Below, piece after piece: positions 6,301 through 13,051 of a DNA stretch of 37,748 bases. Within the stretch, counting starts at the first letter, position 1. Every line of letters begins with the position of its first letter. This DNA is from a virus. Location of the stretch: the IMG/VR virus record IMGVR_UViG_3300046689_000119, positions 1 through 37,748 of that record, one strand, 5' to 3'. The notes beneath the pieces are model-generated. The model searched no databases. It was given only the letters and a program-made list of their open reading frames with translations, and was not told where the DNA came from. Position numbers and translations under genes: made by a program.

Positions 6301-6440
6301 GTCACATCGAAGTTACGGGCAACATCGTGGTCCACCACCCCGACCGGCAGTACGCGGAGGACATGGCCGCTGTCTGGTCCACCCACGCCGCCGCCATCAA
6401 CCGGCTCCTCACCGACCAAAACAATCCGGACGGACAGTAG
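6297..6440 (+). CDS. Small hypothetical protein (47 aa)
   Basis: The product begins MSHIEVTGNIVVHHPDRQYA and continues as one likely amphipathic helix ending in LLTDQNNPDGQ. The start lies in an ATGA overlap, with GGAGGC upstream. Only 2 nt separate it from the next gene. No recognised motif is visible. Confidence 0.5.
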   Translation: MSHIEVTGNIVVHHPDRQYAEDMAAVWSTHAAAINRLLTDQNNPDGQ

Positions 6441-6442
6441 CC

Positions 6443-6688
6443 ATGACATGCACAGAGAAATGCTGGACCCCCGTCGAATGCAGCCACGGCTATGACATGT
6501 GGCCCGCTGGGAGGTCACAGCCGGTGGGCATGTACTCACACGAGTGCGAGGAAGAGAACTCGCGCAAGAACACCATGCACCTGTTCAGCGAGCACGACAG
6601 TACGCGCTGGTACCACGACAAGAACGGCTGGAACGCCCACGAAGCGACCTGCGCCAAATGCAACCCCAACTTGGAGGAAGACGAGTGA
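6443..6688 (+). CDS. Cys/His-rich small protein (81 aa)
   Basis: Cysteines at CTEKCW, VECSH, HECEEE and the final CAKC suggest a zinc-binding fold. His and Trp residues are spread between them. The end overlaps the next gene's GTG start. Small Cys-rich proteins of this kind are common in actinophage early regions and mostly uncharacterised. No helix-turn-helix or nuclease residue is visible. Confidence 0.6.
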   Translation: MTCTEKCWTPVECSHGYDMWPAGRSQPVGMYSHECEEENSRKNTMHLFSEHDSTRWYHDKNGWNAHEATCAKCNPNLEEDE

Positions 6689-6813
6689 ACGACTGGACGG
6701 ATGAAGACGAACCCCGACGCCGACCACTCAGCAAAGGCATGTGCCCCTGCGAAGACTGCACCGCCGACGACGGCGCAGGATCCACCGACCTAGACCCCGA
6801 GGAGTTCAACTAA
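6685..6813 (+). CDS. Very small acidic protein (42 aa)
   Basis: The GTG start at 6685 overlaps the preceding stop (GTGA), with GGAGGAAG upstream. The peptide is acidic with a single CPCEDC cluster, and may bind metal. The stop overlaps the next gene (TAATG). It is directly upstream of, and translationally coupled to, the exonuclease gene. Confidence 0.5.
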   Translation: MNDWTDEDEPRRRPLSKGMCPCEDCTADDGAGSTDLDPEEFN

Positions 6814-7667
6814 TGAGCATCACGATCACGGAGCCGGGCATCTACTCCGGCATCCCGAACGACATCTACCACAGTGATCCGACCCCGGACGGGAGCCTCA
6901 GCAGCTCGGGGGCGAAGAAGCTGATCGCCACCACGCCCCTGCACTTCAAGTGGGACCGGGACCACTCCACCCACAAGGACGTATTCGACTTCGGAACCGC
7001 CGCGCACAGCGTCATCCTCGAAGGCGACGAATCCGGGCTCGTTGTTGTGGACGCAGCCGACTGGCGTTCCAAGCCGGCGCAGGAAGCCAAGACCAAGGCG
7101 CACGCCACTGGCAAGACGCCCCTGCTCACCAAGGAACTCGACCAGGTCCGGGCCATGGCTGAGCAGATCCGCAAGCACCCCGAAGCGTCGTTTCTCCTCC
7201 GCGACGGCCTCCCCGAGCAGTCCGCATTCTGGCAGCACGAAACCGGCGTCTGGCTGCGGGCCCGGTTCGACTGGCTCCCAAACAAGCGCGGCAGGGGCAT
7301 GATGATCCCCGACTACAAGACCGCCACATCAGCCGACCCGGGGAAGTTCGCCAAGTCCGCCGCGGACTTCGGCTACCACCAGCAGGCCGCGTTCTACTGC
7401 GAAGCCGCCCGCGCGCTCGGGCTCTCCCCGGATCCGGTCATGTTGTTCGTCGTCCAGGAGAAGACCGGACCTTACGCGGTGAACGTCATCGAACTGGACG
7501 AGGAAGCGATCGCCACCGGGCGCGCCCTCAACGAACGGGCGATCCGGCTCTTCCAGCAGTGCAAACTCACCGACACGTGGCCCGGTTACCGGATGGGCGA
7601 CCCCGTCCCACTCCCCAAATGGGCCATCTACGACGCCGACAACAAACTAGGAGCGCAGGCAGCATGA
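6813..7667 (+). CDS. RecE-like PD-(D/E)XK exonuclease (284 aa)
   Basis: The sequence fits the DUF3799/RecB-RecE nuclease group, which resects double-strand ends to leave single strands for the partner annealing protein. Visible motifs are H65 (AAHSV), D153 (RARFDW), the core PDYK with D167 and K169, and the later QAAFY block ending at Y195. It starts by TAATG overlap at 6813; the upstream in-frame extension is rejected because it runs through the previous gene. It ends in an ATGA overlap with the RecT/Bet gene, the classic order. The cytoplasmic role is in phage recombination and replication-end processing. Confidence 0.88.
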   Translation: MSITITEPGIYSGIPNDIYHSDPTPDGSLSSSGAKKLIATTPLHFKWDRDHSTHKDVFDFGTAAHSVILEGDESGLVVVDAADWRSKPAQEAKTKAHATGKTPLLTKELDQVRAMAEQIRKHPEASFLLRDGLPEQSAFWQHETGVWLRARFDWLPNKRGRGMMIPDYKTATSADPGKFAKSAADFGYHQQAAFYCEAARALGLSPDPVMLFVVQEKTGPYAVNVIELDEEAIATGRALNERAIRLFQQCKLTDTWPGYRMGDPVPLPKWAIYDADNKLGAQAA

Positions 7668-8524
7668 GCACAGTAGCAACCCGCACGCAGGGCACCGCCC
7701 TCACATTGCAGGACGGGCAGACCGAGTTCACCTCGGGGCAGGTCGCCACCCTTCGCCAGCTCGGCGTGGAGAACGCAACCCGCGAAGACCTCGCCGTGTT
7801 CTTCCACCAAGCAGTCCGCACCGGCCTTGACCCGTTCGCCCGTCAGATTTACATGATCGGGCGCTGGACCAAGCAGGGCACGAAGCAGACAATCCAGACC
7901 GGCATCGACGGATACCGGCTCATTGCCCGCCGCGCTGCCGACAAGGCCGGTGAATCCCTCGGCTACGAAGACACGCTCTGGTGCGGTGAAGACGGGGCAT
8001 GGCGGGACGTGTGGATCTCCAAGACCGCACCCGCCGCCGCGAAGGTGACTGTCCTCCGCAACGGCGAGCGGTTCTCCGCTGTGGCCCTGTTCAGCGAGTA
8101 CGCGGGCACCACCAAGGACGGCTCCTACACCCAGATGTGGGCTACTAAGGGCGCCATCATGATCGCCAAATGCGCCGAAGCCCTCGCGCTCCGGAAGGCC
8201 TACCCGCAGGACCTCTCAGGCATCTACACGGCTGAGGAAATGGCGCAGGCTGACAACGACACCCGGGCGGCAGCGGTCGCACCAGCGCCAAAGGGGAAGC
8301 CCGCGTCCCGGGTTCAGCAGGCCATGAACGCCGACCCCGAACCGGCCCCGATGGAAGACCTCGGCGAACGTGTCGAACGGGACTGGCTCGAAGAAGCCGG
8401 GGAACTCACCGACGTCGACGCGCTCCGGGCACTCTGGCTCGACGCCCAAGCAGCCGGCGCCGAACAAGGGGTCCTCGACAGCATCCGACTCCTAGCCACG
8501 CCAGCCGATGAACCCGCCGCCTAA
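7664..8524 (+). CDS. bet: RecT/Bet-family ssDNA annealing protein (286 aa)
   Basis: The core shows the Bet family pattern: DLAVFFHQAVRTGLDPFAR, then QIYMIGRW, IDGYRLIARR, MWATKGAIMIAKCAEA and LRKAYPQDLSGIYT. The C-terminal third is Ala/Pro-rich and acidic, as is usual. Family members coat single strands and anneal complementary strands without ATP. The ATGA overlap with the exonuclease gene supports a working pair. SSB follows two genes later. Confidence in family is high; the exact substrate preference is unknown. Confidence 0.92.
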   Translation: MSTVATRTQGTALTLQDGQTEFTSGQVATLRQLGVENATREDLAVFFHQAVRTGLDPFARQIYMIGRWTKQGTKQTIQTGIDGYRLIARRAADKAGESLGYEDTLWCGEDGAWRDVWISKTAPAAAKVTVLRNGERFSAVALFSEYAGTTKDGSYTQMWATKGAIMIAKCAEALALRKAYPQDLSGIYTAEEMAQADNDTRAAAVAPAPKGKPASRVQQAMNADPEPAPMEDLGERVERDWLEEAGELTDVDALRALWLDAQAAGAEQGVLDSIRLLATPADEPAA

Positions 8525-8702
8525 CTGCGGGAAAGACGCACACACGTATCACGGCGCGCGGGAGGTCATCAAGAAAATGACCATGAAGGCCCGCAAGCAA
8601 GGCCGCACCGCGCGCAGTCAGAAGCCCTACAAGTGCCCGTGGGGAAACCATTGGCACACAACATCCCATAGCTACAAAACACCCAAGAGAGAAGCAGCGT
8701 AA
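8508..8702 (+). CDS. Small zinc-ribbon-like protein (64 aa)
   Basis: This basic 64-residue protein has [11 protein letters not shown] near the start and [11 protein letters not shown] near the end, with a helical Lys/Arg-rich centre. This resembles short actinophage proteins with a C/H-rich Y-x-C...WH end. It overlaps the bet gene end by 17 nt and abuts ssb by 1 nt. Its role is unknown; its position inside the recombination operon suggests DNA binding. Confidence 0.6.
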   Translation: MNPPPNCGKDAHTYHGAREVIKKMTMKARKQGRTARSQKPYKCPWGNHWHTTSHSYKTPKREAA

Positions 8703-9169
8703 TGGCTAACGAAACAACCCTCACCATCGTCGGCAACCTGACGAACGACGCAGAGCTTAGGTTCACCCCGAGTGGCGCGGCTGTGGCGAACTTCACCGTG
8801 GCAAGTACCCCGAAGACGTTTGACCGGAACAGCAACGAGTTCAAGGACGGCGAAACCCTGTTCATGCGGTGCGCGGCCTGGAAGGAGATGGGCGAAAACG
8901 TCGCCGAGTCGCTGACCAAAGGAACCCGTGTTGTCGTCACGGGCCGTCTGAAGTCCCGCAGCTACGACACCAAGGAAGGCGAAAAGCGAACCGTGATCGA
9001 ACTCGAAGTGGACGAGATCGGCCCCAGCCTCCGGTACGCAACCGCGAAGGTGACCCGCACCCAGCGGAACGGCAACAGCGGCGGGTTCGCACAGCAGACG
9101 TCCGGGTTCGGACAGTCCACCGCACAAGAAGACCCGTGGGCCAACCAGTCCAGCGAAGTCCCCTTCTGA
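8702..9169 (+). CDS. ssb: Single-stranded DNA-binding protein (155 aa)
   Basis: The N-terminal OB fold (about 5-110) is clear: [45 protein letters not shown] and [16 protein letters not shown] Gly/Gln-rich linker leads to the acidic tip [12 protein letters not shown], the usual partner-docking end. It would bind ssDNA during phage replication and work with the Bet-like annealing protein. The start overlaps the previous stop by 1 nt (TAATG). Confidence 0.95.
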   Translation: MANETTLTIVGNLTNDAELRFTPSGAAVANFTVASTPKTFDRNSNEFKDGETLFMRCAAWKEMGENVAESLTKGTRVVVTGRLKSRSYDTKEGEKRTVIELEVDEIGPSLRYATAKVTRTQRNGNSGGFAQQTSGFGQSTAQEDPWANQSSEVPF

Positions 9170-9222
9170 CCCACTTCACCCGGTGGCCCGGCGCGAGTCG
9201 GGCCACCACCGAAAGGAACACC

Positions 9223-9534
9223 ATGAGCAACTATCAGCCGGGCTACTCGAACATCAAGGACATCAACAAGAAGCTCAAGGAATACCGCGCCGTCGAACAG
9301 CAGATCGAAGACGCCATCATCGAGAAGCGCCGCGAGCTGGCCCGCATCGAAGCCGCGAAGCACAAGCTCAAGGCCAAGGCGACCTACGAACCAACCCAGG
9401 AAGCTTGGGACTACTGGGAAGCGCACGCCCTCGAACTCGCCCAACAGCCACGACCAATCCACGGCGGACCCGCAGGACTCCGCAGGGCAACCGCTGAGGC
9501 CGCAGCACACGACGCAGCAAGGAAAGTGGCATGA
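9223..9534 (+). CDS. Coiled-coil hypothetical protein (103 aa)
   Basis: Residues about 12-55 form a long charged coiled coil (INKKLKEYRAVEQQIEDAI...). The rest contains AWDYWEAHALELAQQ and an Ala-rich tail. The start ATG 9223 has GAAAGGA 6 nt upstream. The 53-bp gap after ssb contains a GGCCCGGCGCGAGTCGGGCC inverted repeat. The function is unknown; it may be a structural or replication accessory factor. Confidence 0.6.
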   Translation: MSNYQPGYSNIKDINKKLKEYRAVEQQIEDAIIEKRRELARIEAAKHKLKAKATYEPTQEAWDYWEAHALELAQQPRPIHGGPAGLRRATAEAAAHDAARKVA

Positions 9535-9854
9535 AAAACCCTACCGTCCACCGTGACACCTGCGGAACGCCCGCCGGCTACCGCGCACACACCCACCGCG
9601 GCGAAGAACGCTGCGAACCATGCAAAAAGGCGTGGACAAAGAACTGCGAACAATACCGGCGCGCAACCCGCCCCAGCACACAGATCATCATCGAAGAAAT
9701 CGAATGGCTCCTCAAAGCCCACCAAGGGCAGCACTACATCCTCAAAGCCATCGGCTACACCGGACGCGAACTAACCCTCAGGGGACGCCTGGAGAAGCAC
9801 GGACGCGCCGACCTCGCACGCCGCCTACTGAACATGGAAGACCAGGCCGCATGA
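9531..9854 (+). CDS. Zinc-finger/HTH-like phage protein (107 aa)
   Basis: The N-terminus has HRDTCGTPAGYRAHTHRGE, then CEPCKKAW. This is a recurrent actinophage metal-binding pattern (CGTxAGYxxH...CxxC). The second half (IIIEEIEWLLKAHQGQHYI, then IGYTGRELTLRGRLEKHG) looks like a DNA-binding helix-turn-helix. The start is in an ATGA overlap and the end overlaps the next gene by 4 nt. A regulatory or replication-accessory role is inferred. Confidence 0.65.
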   Translation: MKNPTVHRDTCGTPAGYRAHTHRGEERCEPCKKAWTKNCEQYRRATRPSTQIIIEEIEWLLKAHQGQHYILKAIGYTGRELTLRGRLEKHGRADLARRLLNMEDQAA

Positions 9855-9949
9855 CCGCCGAAGCGGATTCGGCACGCAGGGCAGCAAGAAAAGCCGCCGA
9901 TCGGGCACGAAAAGAACACCAAAAACAACAACGAAAGGAGGTCAAATAG
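9851..9949 (+). CDS. Tiny basic helical protein (32 aa)
   Basis: This 32-residue, Ala/Arg/Lys-rich helix (ADSARRAARKAADRARKEHQ) starts in an ATGA overlap and ends in a TAGTG overlap. Its last codons contain the AAAGGAGGT ribosome site of the next gene. It may exist mainly to couple translation. Nucleic-acid binding is possible from its charge. Confidence 0.4.
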   Translation: MTAEADSARRAARKAADRARKEHQKQQRKEVK

Positions 9950-10284
9950 TGCCCTGGTTCAACGCTGACGACAAGATGCACGGACACCCAAAAGTTCGTC
10001 GCGCCGGCCTCGAAGCCATCGGCCTCTGGGTGGTCTGCGGCACCTACTGCACCGACTTCCTCACCGACGGATTGGTGCCTGCCTGGTACATCAGCTCATG
10101 GCCGAAAGGCCCGAAACTCGCCAAACACCTAGTGGAATGCGGCTTCTGGGAACCCGCGCCGGGCGGCGACTACCAGTTCCTCTCGTGGGACGAGTACCAG
10201 CGCACGAAGGACAAGGTCCTCGAAGAACGCGCCAAGGGACGCGACCGGTTAGCAGCGTGGCGTGCCTCACAAAAGAGCGCGTAA
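9949..10284 (+). CDS. Replication initiator-like protein, N-terminal frame (111 aa)
   Basis: The opening MPWFNADDKMHGHPKVRRAG, with LEAIGLWVVCGTYC and a winged-helix-like continuation, matches the N-terminal domain of actinophage replication-initiator/replisome-organiser proteins. GTG 9949 has a strong AAAGGAGGT site. Relatives usually continue past RERKRAWRA into a repetitive linker; here the frame stops at 10284. The -1 frame from the A4 run at 10271-10274 would read KERVTHVVTPLQTPYETHP, then SKTKTKTK, and end at 10448, giving about 166 aa. This could be a deletion in a longer A run, programmed -1 shifting, or an authentic short product. Confidence 0.75.
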   Translation: MPWFNADDKMHGHPKVRRAGLEAIGLWVVCGTYCTDFLTDGLVPAWYISSWPKGPKLAKHLVECGFWEPAPGGDYQFLSWDEYQRTKDKVLEERAKGRDRLAAWRASQKSA

Positions 10285-10340
10285 CGCATGTTGTAACGCC
10301 GTTACAAACGCCGTACGAAACGCACCCTGTAACGCTGTTC
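10281..10340 (+). repeat. Five 12-bp iterons; candidate replication origin
   Basis: AACGC recurs at 10283, 10295, 10307, 10319 and 10331, an exact 12-bp period. Units are GTAACGCATGTT, GTAACGCCGTTA, CAAACGCCGTAC, GAAACGCACCCT and GTAACGCTGTTC. A perfect 17-bp palindrome, TTGTAACGCCGTTACAA, spans 10291-10307. Iterons inside an initiator gene are known from lambda O. An origin function here is inferred. Confidence 0.55.
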
Positions 10341-10350
10341 GTACAAGTGT

Positions 10351-10374
10351 CCAAGACCAAGACCAAGACCAAGT
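10351..10374 (+). repeat. 6-bp tandem repeat (CCAAGA)
   Basis: Three copies of CCAAGA and one CCAAGT occur in a row directly after the iterons. They encode Lys-Thr pairs in the frame proposed for the initiator tail and Gln-Asp pairs in the next frame. The repeat is prone to slippage. Confidence 0.8.
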
Positions 10375-10471
10375 ACTTAAACTCACCTTCCAGCCCTACC
10401 GGGCTTTCAAAAAAGATGGGGCTGCTTTCCGCCGCCGACGTCACTTAACTATCACGCGAAGGTCTCACACC

Positions 10472-10825
10472 ATGACAGAAAAATTCGATGAAGAAGACGC
10501 CAAAAACCTCTACTGGATCATCCAACGCCGACGCCCCAACTGGCACTGGAAAGGAATCATGCACTCACTACAGCAAGCAGCATCACGTGGCGCTTCACTC
10601 ACTCAGGTGATGGCGGCGGCGGAGAAGACCTGGAACAACCAAAAAGCCACAACCCCCGCCGCGATCCTCTGGGACGAGCACTGGGAAGCGGCGAAGGGTT
10701 CACAGACAGCCGGGAACTTGATGGCCCCCCGCCTCTGCGTCGAATGCACCGCCAAGAAACCCGTCACCGAAATGACCAAACACGCCCACGGCTGGGTCTG
10801 CAACACACACACGGAGGAATCATGA
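10472..10825 (+). CDS. Hypothetical replication-region protein (117 aa)
   Basis: The start ATG 10472 has GAAGGT 9 nt upstream. The same frame is open back to 10262, but that extension is the iteron linker. The product has an N-terminal helical domain (EEDAKNLYWIIQRRRPNWHWKGIMHSL, then LTQVMAAAEKTW). This is followed by a C-terminal RLCVECTAKKPVTE...WVCNTH zinc-knuckle-like end. Similar genes follow initiators in actinophages. A replication-accessory role is inferred. It overlaps the resolvase-like gene by ATGA. Confidence 0.65.
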   Translation: MTEKFDEEDAKNLYWIIQRRRPNWHWKGIMHSLQQAASRGASLTQVMAAAEKTWNNQKATTPAAILWDEHWEAAKGSQTAGNLMAPRLCVECTAKKPVTEMTKHAHGWVCNTHTEES

Positions 10826-11229
10826 CCACTATTGAGAATGGTTCGCAAGAAGCAAGCGCCCCCCGCTCCCGCGCGCGGAGTAGGCGTTCGGCGAAGGCCG
10901 CGGGGAGCTCGTTTGAGCGGCTGGTCGCGGACTACCTGGCTGACACTGTGGATGATCGGATTGATCGCAGGGTGAAGACGGGGGCGCGGGATAAGGGCGA
11001 TATTGCCGGAGTCCGGGTCCATGGTCAGCGCGTAGTCCTGGAGGCGAAGAACACGGCCCGGATCAATCTGGGTTCGTGGGCGGCTGAGGCTGAAACCGAG
11101 CGGGTGAACGATGACGCCCTGGTGGGTCTGATCGTCCACAAGCGCCACGGTAAGGGCCAAGCGGGCGATCAGTGGGTAACGATGACCCTCGCCGATTTCG
11201 TGGCCCTCACAACGGGCGCACGGCCCTAA
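10822..11229 (+). CDS. Holliday-junction-resolvase-like PD-(D/E)XK nuclease (135 aa)
   Basis: Motifs are E32 (SSFERLVADYL), D60 in RDKGDIAGV, and E74 and K76 in VVLEAKN. These fit the archaeal-Hjc/Mrr-like PD-(D/E)XK resolvase fold found in many actinophages. A Ser/Arg-rich N-terminal tail is likely disordered. It would resolve branched DNA before packaging. The start overlaps the previous stop by ATGA. Codon use shifts to more G/T-ending codons than its neighbours, hinting at separate ancestry. A RecB-like nuclease is the alternative. Confidence 0.75.
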   Translation: MTTIENGSQEASAPRSRARSRRSAKAAGSSFERLVADYLADTVDDRIDRRVKTGARDKGDIAGVRVHGQRVVLEAKNTARINLGSWAAEAETERVNDDALVGLIVHKRHGKGQAGDQWVTMTLADFVALTTGARP

Positions 11230-11338
11230 CTTTTGTCCGAAAATAGTTGCACCTCGTTTCGTACAATTCACGAAACGAGGTGTAGAATTGTACCTATCGG
11301 CCCGAAGCAGCGGACCCCGAAAAGTGGAGATGATCGCC
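11230..11338. promoter_or_regulatory. Regulatory gap with nested inverted repeats and two motif copies
   Basis: This short gap holds two inverted copies of the 14-bp motif: + at 11248-11261 and minus at 11271-11284. The pair forms a perfect 12-bp inverted repeat (11251-11262 and 11270-11281) with a 7-bp loop. A second, interleaved repeat pairs GTACAATTC (11261-11269) with GAATTGTAC (11285-11293). TAGAAT at 11283-11288 is a possible -10, but no -35 is clear. It probably controls the operon starting at 11339. Confidence 0.55.
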
Positions 11339-11572
11339 ATGAAGCTTGACGAAGTATCCAAAGTCCTTTGTGAATACGGAGCTGCAATTCGCGGCGACTG
11401 GGGCAGCATTGACGGGCGCAGCGAACAGTCCAGTATCGAGACTTTTGCCGACGCCATTCTGAAGCCGGAAAAGTACGAAGCCGCAACCCTGCGTGATCAG
11501 GCCGACCTTTGCCCCAGCGGCTCGGGTCACTGGACCGAGCACTGCGACGATGACTGCGAGGCTCAGTCATGA
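11339..11572 (+). CDS. Small hypothetical protein (77 aa)
   Basis: ATG 11339 has GGAG 9 nt upstream, which is better than the in-frame ATG at 11330 or the TTG further up. The product begins MKLDEVSKVLCEYG and ends in a Cys/His/Asp-rich HWTEHCDDDC segment. It is the first gene after the control gap and heads a new chain of overlaps. The function is unknown. Confidence 0.6.
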   Translation: MKLDEVSKVLCEYGAAIRGDWGSIDGRSEQSSIETFADAILKPEKYEAATLRDQADLCPSGSGHWTEHCDDDCEAQS

Positions 11573-11706
11573 CAATCATCGATGAACTAATCACCCTCGT
11601 GGACAACCTGGACGAGGACGGCCACGACTACCGCGACGTGCAGGCCATCAAACGGATCACGCATAACCTCGCCAAGATCGCCGAAAACCTGAAGGCCCAC
11701 AAATGA
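11569..11706 (+). CDS. Very small helical protein (45 aa)
   Basis: The product is helical: MTIIDELITLVDNLDEDG, then YRDVQAIKRITHNLAKIAEN. It starts in an ATGA overlap and ends in an ATGA overlap with the next gene. No family is recognised. It may act as a small dimeric interaction peptide. Confidence 0.5.
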   Translation: MTIIDELITLVDNLDEDGHDYRDVQAIKRITHNLAKIAENLKAHK

Positions 11707-12032
11707 GCGCCCGGGACGAACTGGCTACCGTGATCGGCGCCAAGCTGGACGGGATCTTCGGGAACCGAGACTTCGGGCCCGCAACACAGGACTTCGCACT
11801 AGCCGACGCGCTCCTCGCCGAATACGTTCTGGTCAGGCGCCGTGACATGCCCGCAACGCATGTCTCGGAGTATGGGAATGGCGTGTGCACGGCGCTGGCC
11901 CAGGAGTTCTACCAGCCACAGCTCCGGTACTCCGAGAATGAAGGTGACAAGCCCGGCCAGTGGAACCGCAACATCGCCTATGCGAATCTTGCAGTTGCCC
12001 TTGCTGTCGAATCCCCGGAGCCCACAGCATGA
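11703..12032 (+). CDS. Hypothetical protein with MSARDELA N-terminus (109 aa)
   Basis: The N-terminus MSARDELATVIGAKLDGIF matches the gene at 5237 in its first eight residues and first 20 nucleotides. The rest includes ALADALLAEYVLVRRRD, a pattern common in actinophage small proteins. The start and end both lie in 4-nt overlaps. The function is unknown. Confidence 0.65.
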   Translation: MSARDELATVIGAKLDGIFGNRDFGPATQDFALADALLAEYVLVRRRDMPATHVSEYGNGVCTALAQEFYQPQLRYSENEGDKPGQWNRNIAYANLAVALAVESPEPTA

Positions 12033-12325
12033 CCGCGGATATGGTGGCGGACCCGGAAGGCCAGGAGCTGGTCGCCCGGATTCACGCCCGGAAGCTGGAG
12101 TCGGATCTTGCCCGGCAGGAAACCCAGCACGCAGGGCTCAAGGCCGAAGCAGAAGCGCTCGGCACCAGCGACGAGGCCCGGTTCGCGTGGGAGTTAGTCC
12201 ACGAAGCCGCCGGCATCAAAGCGACTATCCAGTCCCGCATCCAGCAGTTCATCGCCCGGCATCTGATCGGTTACGACCCGGACCCGCAACCCTCACGCCT
12301 CGACAGAATGGACGGCATCAAATGA
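12029..12325 (+). CDS. Helical hypothetical protein (98 aa)
   Basis: It is mainly alpha-helical with a likely coiled coil (ELVARIHARKLESDLARQE, then LKAEAEALG). A second helix (ATIQSRIQQFIARHLIG) follows. It starts at ATG 12029 in an ATGA overlap. No motif is recognised; it is part of the second early operon. Confidence 0.6.
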   Translation: MTADMVADPEGQELVARIHARKLESDLARQETQHAGLKAEAEALGTSDEARFAWELVHEAAGIKATIQSRIQQFIARHLIGYDPDPQPSRLDRMDGIK

Positions 12326-12723
12326 GCTTAGACCTAGACGCCATCGAAGCGCGCGCACAAGCCGCAAGCCCAGGGCCGTGGGGAACGCTTGCAGATACTT
12401 ACAGGTCGGTTCCAATGCACCGTATCGGCTCGAACATCTCGGGCGCCGACGTTGCGCAGGTGATTTGTCACGGCGAGCAGGAAGCATCTGACGCCGTGTT
12501 CATTGCTCACGCCCGCACGGACGTCCCCGCACTCCTCGCCATGTTGCGGGAACAAAAGGCCAAGCTGGAGCGGGTGGAGGCGCTGGCTGAGAAGTGGCGC
12601 TACAAAGGTGAGTTCGGCTGGGGAGCATGGCAGGAAGGTCACGGCCCCGACCCCGAAGGCTACGTCCTTGACAGCGTTGCCGGGGAAATCCGTGCCGCGC
12701 TCACCGTGACGGACCCGTCATGA
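12322..12723 (+). CDS. Ead/Ea22-like phage protein (133 aa)
   Basis: The pattern IEARAQAASPGPWG near the start, and SDAVFIAHARTDVPALLAML in the middle, is typical of the ead/Ea22-like proteins widespread in phages. Their function is not known. A helix with leucine spacing follows (AKLERVEALAEKW). Both ends lie in ATGA overlaps. The assignment rests on the two sequence blocks only. Confidence 0.65.
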   Translation: MSLDLDAIEARAQAASPGPWGTLADTYRSVPMHRIGSNISGADVAQVICHGEQEASDAVFIAHARTDVPALLAMLREQKAKLERVEALAEKWRYKGEFGWGAWQEGHGPDPEGYVLDSVAGEIRAALTVTDPS

Positions 12724-12908
12724 GTCAGCGTCTCCCGGATTACGACGACCTACGCGCACGGCAGGCACGCGCCCAGGAACCCGCCACCCCCTTGTCTGAG
12801 TGGGAGATCGCGGGCAGGCGGGCACTCTTCGAATGCGGCGCCCAACTCACCGAAGGCAACTACAACATCAACCGCATCCGCGACATCCTCGAAAAGGCAG
12901 GCAAATGA
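12720..12908 (+). CDS. Small hypothetical protein (62 aa)
   Basis: The product begins MSQRLPDYDDLRARQARAQ and continues with two helices (SEWEIAGRRALFECGAQL, then YNINRIRDILEKAGK). The start and stop are in ATGA overlaps. There is no recognised domain. Confidence 0.55.
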   Translation: MSQRLPDYDDLRARQARAQEPATPLSEWEIAGRRALFECGAQLTEGNYNINRIRDILEKAGK

Positions 12909-13051
12909 GCGCTGTTAGCAAGCCAACCCTTGACTGCCAGCAGTGTGGCAACGTCATTAGGGAACTTACGCCCGATGAAGCTCAGCAAGTTTCCTACAAT
13001 CCATACAACTTCATTGTCTACTGCCACACCTGCAAGCGGGACCTCGCGTGA
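12905..13051 (+). CDS. Zinc-ribbon small protein (48 aa)
   Basis: Two CxxC pairs (CQQC and CHTC, about 25 residues apart) make a simple zinc ribbon. No other domain fits in 48 residues. It starts in an ATGA overlap and ends overlapping the next gene's GTG. The role is probably nucleic-acid or protein binding. Confidence 0.6.
   Translation: MSAVSKPTLDCQQCGNVIRELTPDEAQQVSYNPYNFIVYCHTCKRDLA

Larger units (their letters stand above)
10275..10448 (+). other. Probable out-of-frame C-terminal tail of the initiator
   Basis: In the -1 frame this stretch encodes a VTHV-like tetrapeptide repeat tail, a Lys-Thr repeat and SPSSPTGLSKKMGLLSAAD, stopping 24 nt before the next start. The composition matches the linkers of phage replication initiators. 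The next gene has its own ATG and ribosome site, so this tail has no other owner. Confidence 0.45.

Noticed and set aside
10351-10374. CRISPR-like repeat
   Set aside because: Six-base units with no spacers; it is a simple tandem repeat. No CRISPR array was found in the window.
10262-10825. One long frame joining the iteron region to the gene at 10472
   Set aside because: The upstream part is the iteron linker; the gene has its own ATG with GAAGGT, and the Asn-Ala repeats are a by-product of the 12-bp period.
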